Positions 38,713-48,311 are shown, counted from the stretch's first letter. The stretch is DNA of 64,000 nucleotides from Anastatus disparis (GCA_017163975.1 JAFFSR010000242.1:5915001-5979000); one strand, 5' to 3'. Notes: generated by a model not told the origin, from the letters alone. Made by a program: numbers and translations.

Positions 38713-38789
38713 GTAAACATTGCATCGTCTTATTTCAACAATGTCAATGTTTCGTTGACATCGTTGAAATGAGACGATGCAATGTTTAC
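38713..38789. ncRNA. Isolated 77-nt near-perfect hairpin (pre-miRNA-like)
   Basis: Two 35-base arms (38713-38747 and 38755-38789) flank a 7-base loop TGTTTCG. The arms differ at only two positions; transcribed from the plus strand one becomes a G:U pair and the other an A-C mismatch. Flanking sequence does not extend the pairing. Size and pairing fit an insect pre-miRNA, but a minimal foldback transposon remnant fits equally well and the seed was not matched to a known miRNA. Confidence 0.35.
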
Positions 38790-39059
38790 TTTCGTCTTGA
38801 CTTCGCTCGAATAAAAACAAAGTTTGTTAACAGGCTAATATGTAGATGTTAATCTATCGTTCACATCGCGTGAATATAACGTATTTTCGTTTGCAACCTA
38901 CGAAGGATATTTTATAGACGACGCACGTTGGTTATATGGATCTTTTCATCCCAGGCGGACGCATTCGGGTTTTTACGTGCAGAGAGCCCTCAATTGATAA
39001 ATAGGTTAGATGCACGCTAGGAGCTCCTGGGCTGCAATAGCAGTCATTACTGCCTAGGA
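38790..39059. other. Unassigned spacer with a segment repeated inverted at 41.4 kb
   Basis: 38941-38980 (including CATCCCAGGCGGACGCAT) has an inverted match at 41413-41453 (ATGCGTCC, GCCTGGGATGAAAA). The two lie about 2.4 kb apart and flank the word-repeat element and the TTAA MITE. 39020-39075 has a local inverted repeat around GGAGCTCCTGGGCTGCA. No gene is seen. Confidence 0.4.
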
Positions 39060-40510
39060 GTATAAAGCTCCTGGGTTGCATTCCCTGTTGAAAATAAGTA
39101 CGTACTTGAAGTACGTACTTTGAGTACGTACTTCAAGTATGTACTACAAGTATATACTTTACTTAAGTACGTACTATTTTGGAACATTTTAGTAGATACT
39201 TTTTTTGAAAAGTATATACTTTTATTGAAAGTATGTACTTTTTAAGTATATTTTGATAAATAATATTTTTTTAAATATGAACTTTATTAAACAATACCTA
39301 CTATTTTGAAAGTATGTACTTTTTAAAAATATTTTTATGCGTACTTTTATTTTAAAAATGAGTACTTTCTTCAAAATTATGTACCCTATTTTAATAAAAG
39401 TACTTACTTATATAGAAGTATATACCTTTTAGAAAATTTTCATACATACTTTTTTATACGATGTATGTACCTTCATATAAAAGTATATACTGTAGCTACG
39501 TGACAAATTTTTTTTTACTTTATTACGTACTTTTTGAAAAGTGCATACTTTTCTAAAAAAGTACCTTCTAAAATGTTCCAAAAAAGTACGTACTTGATCT
39601 AAAGTGTATATACTTGAAGTACATACTCAAAGTAGTTATTAAAGTATGTACTGATTTTCAACTGTAAAAAAATACGGAATATTATAGCTTTATATACCTG
39701 CATCTCTGAAATTCGGATAAAGGATCGCAAAGTTAAGAAAAACGCCACCTAACAGCTAAAAACGTAAGTACTGAAAAAATTATTCGAATCGATTATTAAT
39801 TCTGTCTTTGCTGTTAGGTGGCGTTTTTGTTAATTTTGCGATCCTCTACCTGAATTTCAGTGACGTGGGAATATAAAGTTATAACATTTCGAGTTTGTTC
39901 GCTCACGCTTTTTGATCTGCGGAGAGTCGATGCTTACCTTATTTTTATATCTTCCTTTAGGAAGAAAACACTTACCAAGTTACTAACTTGAGGAATTATT
40001 GAAAATAAAAATAATCTCAAACTTTTACCGACTTTTTTGTAAAATTTGATTTGTTATCTTTAAAGGTATATACTCTATTTTAATAAAAGTACGTACTTGT
40101 ATAGAAGTATATACTTTTTAGAACATTTCCATACATATTCTTTTATACGAAGTATGAACCTTCATACTCAAGTATGTACTGTAGCTAAAGTAATTTTTTT
40201 TTGGTCATTTTAGTATTTACTTTTTTAAAAATATATACTTTTAAAAAAAGTACCTACCAAAATGTTTTTAATAAGTACATACTTTAAAAAAATACGTATT
40301 TTCTAATAAAGTACGTACTTTAAGAAATATTATTTATCAAAATATACTTTAAAAGTACATATTTTCAATAAAAGTATATACTTTTCAAAACAGTACCTAC
40401 TAAAATGTTCCAAAATAGTACGTACTTAAGTAAAGTATATACTTGAAGTACATACTTGAAGTACGTACTTATTTTCAACAGGGTTGAGTTCATTGTAACC
40501 CAGCAGCAAC
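39060..40510. mobile_element. Large foldback element of AAGTACGTACTT words with CCCTGTTGAAAAT ends
   Basis: Outer ends CCCTGTTGAAAATAAGTACG (39083) and its inverse ending TTTTCAACAGGG (40487) begin inverted repeats of more than 200 bases with few differences. Palindromy weakly extends outward into CTGGGTT/AACCCAG flanks. The interior consists of degenerate AAGTACGTACTT, AAGTATATACTT and AAAGTAC words. An internal end, GATTTTCAACTGT at about 39653-39665, plus direct repetition of the right half suggest two tandem copies, separated by an inserted long hairpin (39682-39884). No transposase is present. Confidence 0.7.
39682..39884. repeat. Long hairpin element, copy 2
   Basis: Arms of about 75 bases, TTATAGCTTTATATACC through AGAAAAACGCCACCTAACAGC, and the inverse GCTGTTAGGTGGCGTTTTTG through TATAAAGTTATAA. 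It aligns with the hairpin at 31864-32108 along the arms and in the ATCGATTAT part of the loop. Where the two copies differ, both arms usually differ together (CTAGTGA/TCACTAG against CTAACAG/CTGTTAG). Confidence 0.75.
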
Positions 40511-40531
40511 TTTTCTCTATCGTATTTCGAC

Positions 40532-41054
40532 TTAAGGTAGTACTATCGTTAAGGGATTGACGGTTCAGAAAAATCTGAGATTAGGCACATAAGTAGATTT
40601 TAATTCAAATAAAGCACAGTTAAATTTTGGTTAACTTTCAGAGCATGAGAAAAAAATTATAAGCATTTTAATTTTCATCTTTTAACACGCGCTTTATATC
40701 TATACATAGTGTATATATAGCTATACACGAGCGTGCATTGAGTCTAAGATGTTTATATCGTTTCAAACTCGATACTGAAAAATTTATTCTTTAGTTCTTT
40801 AATTAATTACGTGTTAAATTTGATGAAATTTTGAACCATCAGTAGCTTATAATCAAAAGTTGAAAAAGAATTTCTGTGTGGTTACCATAAGAGCGCGTGT
40901 TAAAAATGTGAAAATTAAAATGTTTGTCATTTTTCTCTCATGCTCCAAAAGTTTACCAAAATTTAACTACATCTTATTTTAACTTAAATCTACTTATACA
41001 CCTAATTTCAGATTTTTCTGAACCGTCAATCCCTTAACGATAGTACTACCTTAA
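40532..41054. mobile_element. piggyBac-style MITE with TTAA target duplication
   Basis: TTAA at 40532-40535 and 41051-41054 flank perfect 43-base inverted ends starting GGTAGTACTATCGTTAAGGG. Imperfect pairing continues for about 160 bases to TTAACACGCGCT on each side. TTAA duplication is the hallmark of piggyBac-type insertion, although the ends do not begin with the usual CCY. Perfect outer ends suggest a fairly recent insertion. No coding sequence. Confidence 0.75.
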
Positions 41055-41407
41055 ATCAAAAACAAAAGAATCAATAGTGCAAAACTGCAAGTTCAGTTGT
41101 ATTCGGTATACGTTGATTCAAGCTACAGCTTGTGCTACAGAATTTTATTACTTTAAAAAATGGATATTTATAAAAAAAAATAAAATTATAAAATTGGAAT
41201 AATATTGTTAACTATGAATAGTTTTAATAATGTTAATTTTATTATTTATTGTCGATGTTATTATTTCTTTTTAATTTTATTATTTCTTGTTTATTATTTA
41301 TTGTTAATTTTTTTATTTAATATCAAAAATTAATAAATTTTAATAAAAAAGAGTACCATACAATTTTAATTTTATTATATAAATATAAAATTATTTGTAA
41401 AAAAAAA
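41055..41407. other. AT-rich spacer between repeat elements
   Basis: Very AT-rich sequence with repeated TTTATTATTTATTGTTAAT-like runs at about 41230-41330. No gene or clear element. Confidence 0.4.
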
Positions 41408-41462
41408 CATTTGCACCTAAAAACCCTCATGCGTCCTTGCCTGGGATGAAAAATTTTTTAAG

Positions 41463-41620
41463 CACCCTGGGCGAACCTTGTGCGATGACGGCCTTCGGAC
41501 GATATTTACATCGTGGGATAAAGCCTCGGCCGCTCGCTTCGCTCGCGCGTCTCGGCTTTATTATCCCACGATGTTAATATCGTCCTCAGGTCGTAATCAC
41601 GCAAGGCTCGCCTAAGGTAC
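41463..41620. repeat. GC-rich imperfect palindrome
   Basis: Arms GGGCGAACCTTGTGCGATGA... and the inverse ...CGTGATTACGACCTGAGG pair through GGACGATATTTACATCGTGG and GATAAAGCC, closing on CGCTCGCTTCGCTCGCGCG. It is far more GC-rich than its surroundings. Likely a foldback MITE; no coding function. Confidence 0.6.
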
Positions 41621-41639
41621 ATAAATAACTAGTACATCT

Positions 41640-43439
41640 AATTTTAATGAAGAAACATAAGCATTTTTTCTATTTTGTTTTATTGAAATTCGTCCATTCC
41701 TTCTTAATTTTTTTTGCAGGGGATTAAAAAAAAACTTGTTTTTTCAACTGGCCTTACCATATTACGATTAATGTCGATAAAAAGAGTTTGATATTATTTT
41801 GTTTTTCTTATAAACATATATAAAGAAATATGTGTGAATATTATACTATTAATATCAACTTTAATTTGGTGAGGTCAGTTGAAAATATGATACAAGCAGC
41901 ATAGATATGATTATGGCGTCATTGTTTGCATAGAGTAGATCATTTTCCCATTTTTTTAGTGCAAAATTCAGTAGACTCAGAATTTTGATAATTTTTAAAC
42001 CTTTTCGGACCACTGTACGGCATCCGCTTATTTGAGTCCCACGCTTATTCAATTTCGACAATGGTCTTTTTGGTATTTGATAAATTTTAAAAAATATACA
42101 TTAAATAAATAATTATTGAATAATAAAATTTAGTATTGATAGTGAAAAAAATAATGACAGTGAAAGTGACACAATAAAAAAAATATAATGAACATAAAAC
42201 GTGTAAAGTTATAAGAGAAATAATAAAATGTTAATACTTTTTAGTTAGAAGTTTATACATTCATATTTACAAGTACAAACAAATATAACAAGAAAAAATT
42301 TTTTATAAATAAATATACCCATCATATTTATTAAATTATGAAAAAACATAGTAATAACTGTCAATTAAAAATGTATGTATGCCGCTTTGGTTTGTTTGTG
42401 GAAACACGCTTCAGTGACATCATGTGACGCTTGCACATGCAGACAACTAGCCCCTGTACAACAGAGTTTCCCGTTTACTCAAGCTCTAAGAAATTGTATC
42501 TTTGACATTTAATAAATTATACATTGAAGAAAAGTGAAAAATTTATTATAATTTATAGTTCCTCAGTCTACAATAGCATAAAAACATCTGCGCATCAAGT
42601 GACTTAAGTCGAGAAAATATTCACCCTTATTCACTTTCTACGTCATTCGTTGCGTATATAATTAATACAAAGAATTTGATTATTTACCAAGTTTCTAATT
42701 TATTATTTTTATGAAAATCTTGATTTTTGAACTTCAAGTTTAATTATAAAAGATTTTGTAAAAAATTACCTTATTTTATAAAAATGTTTAAAATTTTATT
42801 TTTATGTTTAATTAGCAACTTTTATTAATTAATTCAATAAAACATTATTTAATCAAATAAATTTAAAGAATATATCTTTTTCAACGCCCGATAGAAATTA
42901 CCGCTTTGCTTACCGGCGTCAAAAATGGATGCTAGAAGTCTCGAGCGACTGTTGAAAAAGATAGTATATGCATTACGGAAGGAAAATGGTCGGTTTTGGT
43001 GCAGGTATAAATTAACACGAGCTGTGAGTTGACCGATATTTTTTTCGAAGATGCATAGAAAACTATTAAATTCAATAAAGAAATATATAATATTTAAATA
43101 AATTTTTTACTTACAATTGTAAAATTCACTTATAAGATTAATAGTTTTGAAGCCGAAATCTTTTTCTTCTCTTTAGACGATGGAAATCTAAAGTTTAACA
43201 CCACTTCTCCCTTGAAAATATTCTATTTGATTTTGACTTAACTACGTCTATTTGTTATTCTCTTTAGCTTGATAAACTTTTTTCGAAAAAATCTTTTGTT
43301 TTTGAAATTACAATAGACAAATAGATTTGATATTAACAATACACTACCGATCTGTATCACCGTTCTACTAACAAATACGAAGCACTGTATTGTACAGACA
43401 AGATTATGTGATATTCTTTTGAACTGGCTGTGGACGCTT
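41640..43439. other. Intergenic region with no secure gene
   Basis: AT-rich. A short candidate exon at 42925-43004 (ATG, 26 codons, donor CAG|GTATAA) was noticed but has no recognisable partner. Nothing else is supported. Confidence 0.35.
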
Positions 43440-43735
43440 TGGATAGTCTTAGATGTGCACTGGCCTAAGTACAGAATGCTTCTATTTGCTTATTTTTGGT
43501 GGAAACACGTGGAAGACTTATGCAGGTATAAAACATAGGGACAAGGAAAATCTTAAACGGAACCTTTTGGTTTTAACTAATGGTAATATTCAATTGTACG
43601 GAAACAATAGTATACCTGGACAAATTTTTTCAAAAATTTTAAGATACACGGAAAGATGGAGTGCGTTTTATTATATTAGATGTCGATATTTTGACCTTAC
43701 AATAATAAGACGGCCTGAACATTATTAAAAAAAAT
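43440..43735 (+). pseudogene. Possible CYP4-like P450 N-terminal exon remnant
   Basis: One frame gives a hydrophobic segment KYRMLLFAYFWWKH, like a P450 membrane anchor. After a frame change another frame reads GNIQLYGNN, IFSKILRYTERWSAFYYIR and TIIRRPEHY, an arrangement resembling the GNA...ILxxxxRYxxxFRxWLG...RPEH start of insect CYP4 proteins. A stop follows PEHY, and no downstream exon with catalytic motifs was found. Resemblance is by eye and moderate; if right, this is a dead fragment of a different P450 clan from the array that follows. Confidence 0.3.
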
Positions 43736-44120
43736 ACAGAAGTTTTTGAAACAAAATTTAAAAATTACTCAATAAATACTGATTATTAATAAAAACTATT
43801 AATATGACATGACGTACATTGAAAAACATAAAATTATAGTATTAAAATATATAAAACATTAGAGAGATAAAAATACGACTATTATTCTGAAATTATATTA
43901 ATTAAAAAAAAATACTATAGTTAATTTTTAACGAATGTTTTTCGAGATCTGAAAAATAAATAAAAATAGTTTTCTAATTGTAAATAAACATCTTTCATAA
44001 AATAATAGTATTGTAATAGAAAAAATTTTATTACAAAAAATAGATTTTTAAATATCAATAAGTGCAGAAAAAAACCGTGCCTTAAATTTCTATGTAAGCA
44101 TTGAAAAAGTAGTTATTCGG

Positions 44121-44345
44121 TACACTGAAAAAACTATGGTAGCGCTGTTGTCTTAAAAAGTGGAGAGTTTTCAAACAACGCTTTGGGCGTAAGGCTTGCT
44201 TTTTGCCAGGAAATAAGAGAGACTCTCTTACTTCCTGCGTTTTGCATAGTCCCCTAAAGCAAGTTTCAAATATAGCCCACACAGCATGGGTAACTTCGCC
44301 TTAAAGTTGCTAAGCAGTTTGCCTAAACATAGTGGTGGCGCTGTG
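44121..44345. repeat. Foldback element with TACACTGAAAAAACT end
   Basis: Begins with TACACTGAAAAAACTATGG, the same style as the 38178 MITE. The centre is the palindrome GGAAATAAGAGAG/CTCTCTTACTTCC (about 44210-44240), and looser inverted similarity continues outward (TTTTCAAACAACGCTTTGGG against TTTGAAACTTGCTTTAGGGG). A right-hand CAGTGTA end was not found. Confidence 0.45.
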
Positions 44346-44599
44346 CTACTACGATTGGGTCAGCTAATGTCCAGAAATTTTGATAACGAATACTTCATGT
44401 AAAGGTGGGTTGAATTTGATTTACATGTATATTTGAAGCGAAAAGAAGAATTGTGAATACATCTTTATTTTTTTTAAACTACAGACAAGCATAAGAGAAA
44501 AAAATTTTACATCTATGAATTATGCTAAAGCATTTTATTATTTTCAATTCATTTGAAATTTTATACTATGTAAATTTTTTATTTTTAACGTTAATATAC

Positions 44600-45115
44600 T
44601 TTGTTCACAAACACATTGACGATCTTTGTCGCTAATTAGCAGCGTAATGATCGCATAAATACAGCAACGTTAAATTAATAAAAAAATTAAAATTATTGTA
44701 ACATTTTAAATATGTAATACAATGTAATTTCTTAAGATTTTGTATAAAAATCAATGTGTTGGCAAAAAATTAATAATTTCAAGAATGATTAAATTAATAT
44801 AAGAATTTTAATTGAAAGTTACATTTACTTAAAATCATAAAATATTTAAAATTTTTTTATAACAATTAATGATAAAAATGTAAAAATTTTAAATATTAAA
44901 TATCTTATAATAATAGTAATTTCATTATTTTTTTATAAATAAATTAATGAAAAGTATTGAAATTATAAATAATGATGTGAACAATTGAGTTACGAATTGT
45001 GGTCGTCAGTGATTAACTCTATATAATAAATGCGCGATATAAGTACCACTGTACGTGCTTTGTTCACAAATACACTAACACCTTCCGCAATTTCGCATAA
45101 TTATACTGTTTTCAA
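44600..45115 (+). mobile_element. Two partial SINE copies
   Basis: 44600-44675 matches the SINE tail (GTTCACAAACACATTGACGA, ATCGCATAAATACAGCAACG). 45001-45115 matches the head and body but lacks the tRNA B-box region (GGTCGTCAGTGATTAACTC, then AAGTACCACTGTACGTGC). Both are in plus orientation and old. They lie just upstream of the first P450 promoter. Confidence 0.6.
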
Positions 45116-45289
45116 ATGCCTACATTTTTTTACTTTAGTTGTATCATAAATGTTAAAAGCTATCAATGAAAGAAATAATTATAAAAAATAATAACTTTAA
45201 CTAAAATCCATTATCATTTAGATATACATATTTCAGAATTTTCCTGTACTTATAGCTACAACCAATTATTTCATAAAGATCTTAAATGC

Positions 45290-45334
45290 ATGATGGATTT
45301 AACGCTTTTAAAAATCGAGACTAATTTATTTTGA
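45290..45334 (+). other. Conserved micro-ORF upstream of P450 gene 1
   Basis: ATG at 45290 opens 14 codons, MMDLTLLKIETNLF, then TGA, ending 115 bases before the P450 start. Equivalent frames lie at 48312-48356 (MMDLTHLKIETNLD) and 51579-51620 (MDLTRLKIETDLF), at 113 and 118 bases from their own P450 starts. Five of the eight variable codons differ only synonymously, and all three keep a stop at the same place. It could be a translated uORF if the transcript starts upstream of it. Confidence 0.4.
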
Positions 45335-45369
45335 TACCTATATCTACACCGATGACTTCACTTCGTGAC

Positions 45370-45377
45370 TATATACA
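45370..45377 (+). promoter_or_regulatory. TATA-like motif of P450 gene 1
   Basis: TATATACA, within a GTGACTATA(T/A)A(C/T)ATATAC context shared with gene 2 (TATAAATA at 48392-48399) and gene 3 (about 51657). Gene 5 has TATATAAA at 58521-58528. Each lies 60-80 bases before the P450 ATG. Use of this site would leave the micro-ORF outside the transcript. Confidence 0.4.
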
Positions 45378-45448
45378 TATACTTCAAGTTCATTCTAAAG
45401 AAGTTATAGCTGCGAAAAATTACGCGTTAGTTGCATTTTGCATTCACA

Positions 45449-46975
45449 ATGGATATCACGTATTTAACAGTAGTGCTTATTTTAATTGTAACATTGTTAT
45501 ATTGGTTATTAACAAAAAATTATAATCGTTGGCAAAAACAAAATATACCGTGTATGCCTCATCCTACTCCAGGATTCGGTCACGTGTTAACGCTTTTAAC
45601 ATTTAAAGAACATATATCCAATTTCGCTGATAGAATATATAAAAGTAATGAAGCCAGTGTAGTTGGATTTTACTTTATGCGGAAGCCAGCCATACTTGTG
45701 CGTGATCCAGAATTAGTGAAAAATGTTATGCAAACAAATTTTTCAAGTTTTAGCAGTAATCTTGTACGAATAAATGAAAAAGCAGATCCTATATTTGCAC
45801 AGAATCCATTTTTTGTAGAGGATCCACATAAATGGAAAGTTACGAGAGCTCGTACAACGAATAATTTGACAGGTAAAAAATTGAGAAGTCTTTTTTTTAT
45901 AGCTAACGATGTATGCTCAAAAATGAGTGAATACGTCGAAAGGAAAGTTAAAGAAAATTCTGGTCTACATGAATGTGAACTTAAAGACTTTTTCAAAAAA
46001 TATACTGGTGAAATCATAGCAAACGCTGCATTCGCCATTGAAGGTCAAAGTTACAGCGACAATCCTGATAAGATGGCATTTGTTAATGTCGTCAAAGATA
46101 TTTTTTCTCCATCACTCATTAATGGTTTAAAACAAACTTTATATTTTTATTTACCCGATATTGCAAATTTACTAGGTGTTGCCTTTTTCGAAAAGAAAAC
46201 AAGCAATTACTTACATCAAGTTGTGGAAACTATGATAAAGCGCAGAAAGGAAGAAAAAAATAAACCAGATGATTATTTACAATTCTGTATAGATAATAAT
46301 TCAAGTGATTCCGGAGAAAATATAGATGGCATTATTGCGGATGTTATAATTTTTTATACAGATCTTTATGAGACATCTAGTACCAACTTAGCTAATATAT
46401 TATATTTATTATCTAAAAATCAAGAAATACAAGAAAAGTTACGTGATCATATAAATTCAGTTTTAAAGAGTGAAAGTAGTGGTATTGTGACATTTGAATC
46501 TTTAAATAATTTAACTTATTTAGATCAAATAATGCAAGAATCTATGCGTTTAATGCCACCTGTTGGTGTATTATTAAAGCGCTGTACCCAAGAAATAACA
46601 TTAGAAGGACCTGACGGAATCAAATGTCATTTGTATCCAAATGATCCAGTTTTTATTCCACTTATGAGTTTACATCGTGATGAGAAACATTGGCTTGATT
46701 CTTCTGTATTTGATCCTGAAAGATTTAATCCAGAGAATCAAGACAAACGAAATAAATTTGCGTTTTTACCTTTTGGAGAAGGGCCAAGAATGTGCATTGG
46801 TAGGAGATTAGCTACGATGATTATGAAACTTGCAATTATTACTTTGATCACTAAATATAAATTTATAAATTCGTCAAAAACAGAACAAACGCTGCAATTA
46901 GATCCTTACTCATTTCTCAATAGCTTCAAAGGCGGTTTGTGGATAAAATTCGAAAAATTTAAGAATAATCAATGA
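45449..46975 (+). CDS. Cytochrome P450, clan 3 (CYP6-like), array gene 1
   Basis: Single-exon gene of 508 residues starting at MDITYLT, the ATG kept in all five paralogs. The N-terminus is a signal-anchor helix (about residues 4-22, YLTVVLILIVTLLYWLL) followed by a Pro-rich hinge (PCMPHPTPGFGH), placing it on the ER membrane. P450 landmarks: WKVTR in helix C (W129, R133), I-helix TDLYETSS with E308-T309, ExxR as ESMR (364-367), PERF region DPERF, and the haem loop PFGEGPRMCIG with Cys449 as the iron ligand. Clan 3 enzymes in insects oxidise xenobiotics, plant compounds and insecticides; the substrate here is unknown. Residues about 65-125 are almost identical to gene 4 while the N-terminus matches gene 2, suggesting gene conversion. 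AATAAA at 47050 is a likely poly(A) signal. Confidence 0.95.
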   Translation: MDITYLTVVLILIVTLLYWLLTKNYNRWQKQNIPCMPHPTPGFGHVLTLLTFKEHISNFADRIYKSNEASVVGFYFMRKPAILVRDPELVKNVMQTNFSSFSSNLVRINEKADPIFAQNPFFVEDPHKWKVTRARTTNNLTGKKLRSLFFIANDVCSKMSEYVERKVKENSGLHECELKDFFKKYTGEIIANAAFAIEGQSYSDNPDKMAFVNVVKDIFSPSLINGLKQTLYFYLPDIANLLGVAFFEKKTSNYLHQVVETMIKRRKEEKNKPDDYLQFCIDNNSSDSGENIDGIIADVIIFYTDLYETSSTNLANILYLLSKNQEIQEKLRDHINSVLKSESSGIVTFESLNNLTYLDQIMQESMRLMPPVGVLLKRCTQEITLEGPDGIKCHLYPNDPVFIPLMSLHRDEKHWLDSSVFDPERFNPENQDKRNKFAFLPFGEGPRMCIGRRLATMIMKLAIITLITKYKFINSSKTEQTLQLDPYSFLNSFKGGLWIKFEKFKNNQ

Positions 46976-47380
46976 TAATTTTGTTATTTTTATACTTTTT
47001 ACTTTCTTGGAGAATTTAATTTTATATTATTATATTCTTGTAAAATATTAATAAAAAGAGAATATATTTGTTTTTAATTCAAATATTTCAAAGTTTTATA
47101 TTACTCTAAGATATTCCTGGTATAAATTTAACCATTTAAAATGGTCATAGGCCAAGAAGTAACATTAAATTCACTTTCACTTGATATCGATTGACCATTA
47201 AGTGGAATCATTTCTTTTAGGGATCAGGTAATCATTATTATAGATAATAAAATTCTCTTGTATATAGATATGCATATTTTTTTATATTCATAGAAATATT
47301 TCATTTAAATTTTAAAATATATAAGAAGAATACATCTATTGTATGATACATTTGTTATTATATGATATCATTGGGATACC

Positions 47381-47530
47381 AATTAGCGACGGAGATTGTC
47401 AGTGCGTTTGTGAACAAATCACATGTAACGTACAATGGTAATTGTATAAATGGACCGCCGAGAGCGGGATTCGAACTCGGGATCCCGAATCATGAATCCA
47501 CCGCTCTAGCAAATGAGCCACTGACGACCT
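47381..47530 (-). mobile_element. tRNA-derived SINE, tail-truncated
   Basis: Minus-oriented copy with the tRNA-like head (GAGCCACTGACGACCT complement; B-box complement GATTCGAACTC) but lacking the last about 40 bases of the tail. It faces a plus-oriented partial copy at 47555-47684. Confidence 0.7.
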
Positions 47531-47554
47531 CATAAACTATTATGTTACAAATTA

Positions 47555-47684
47555 AGGTCGTTAGTTACTCATTCGATATAATACATGCTCAATATAAGCA
47601 CCACTATACGTTCCATATGCTTTGTTCACAAACACACTAATAATTTCCTTTGCCGATTAGCATCATAATGATAGCATAAATAAA
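47555..47684 (+). mobile_element. Partial SINE, tRNA body deleted
   Basis: Starts AGGTCGTTAGTTACTCATTCG and continues with AAGCACCACTATACGTTCC and the tail TAGCATCATAATGATAGCAT. The B-box portion is absent, as in the copy at 45001. With the preceding minus copy it forms an imperfect inverted repeat around a 24-base spacer. Confidence 0.65.
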
Positions 47685-48311
47685 ATTATGTTACAAAAAT
47701 GTGTAAATTTCACATATAATTCGATTCTGTATCACGATACGAAGTCTTTGTTTTATAGAATCATTATCATTTTTTGTCTTAATCCATTACTTATAAACAA
47801 GCGTAATCATTACCTACAGTCATTTTACCATTTCCAAAGTTTATTCCTTATTATAATAAATTATTCGATATCTGTATATCAAAAACATTATATCACGTCA
47901 ATAATCTTATTACAAAACTCAGAAAAAATTAATAATCTTTTTGAGTATACATATTTATCCGTTTCATCTAAATGAAATAAAATTTCTTATTAGTGTCAAT
48001 TACAGATAAACACAGTGCAACCATATAATATTTAGCATAACTTCTTGTTACGACATAAAAAGATAAAATTTGCTAATGTAAGGAAAAGAGTTCTCCTACT
48101 TTCGTGTTTTTGTTCTAAATTATTTAACATGTGTTATGATGGCACATTTTTTTACTTCAGTTGTATCATAAATGTAAAAAGCTATTAATGTAAGAAATAA
48201 TTATAAAAAATAATAACTTTAATTAAAATACATTATCACTAGGATATACATATTTTAGAATTTTCCTGTACTTATAGCTACGACCAGTTATTTAATAAAG
48301 ATCTTAAATGC

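Larger units (their letters stand above)
46976..48311. other. Spacer between P450 genes 1 and 2
   Basis: Contains the gene 1 3' UTR, a head-to-head SINE pair (47381-47684), and from about 48145 an upstream block nearly identical to that of gene 1. A 95-codon frame at 47688-47975 has no recognisable domain. Confidence 0.55.

Noticed and set aside
39083..40487. CRISPR-like or satellite array of AAGTACGTACTT
   Set aside because: Repeats are irregular in spacing, degenerate and arranged as an inverted whole, in a eukaryotic genome; a foldback element fits better.
42925..43004. Short ATG exon MDARSLERLLKKIVYALRKE with donor CAG|GTATAA
   Set aside because: No continuing exon or family match was found; a single 26-codon frame is not enough.
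45670..46038. Antisense frame within P450 gene 1 (and equivalents in genes 2, 4 and 5)
   Set aside because: Recurs only because the paralogs share sequence; it is a shadow of the P450 coding frame.
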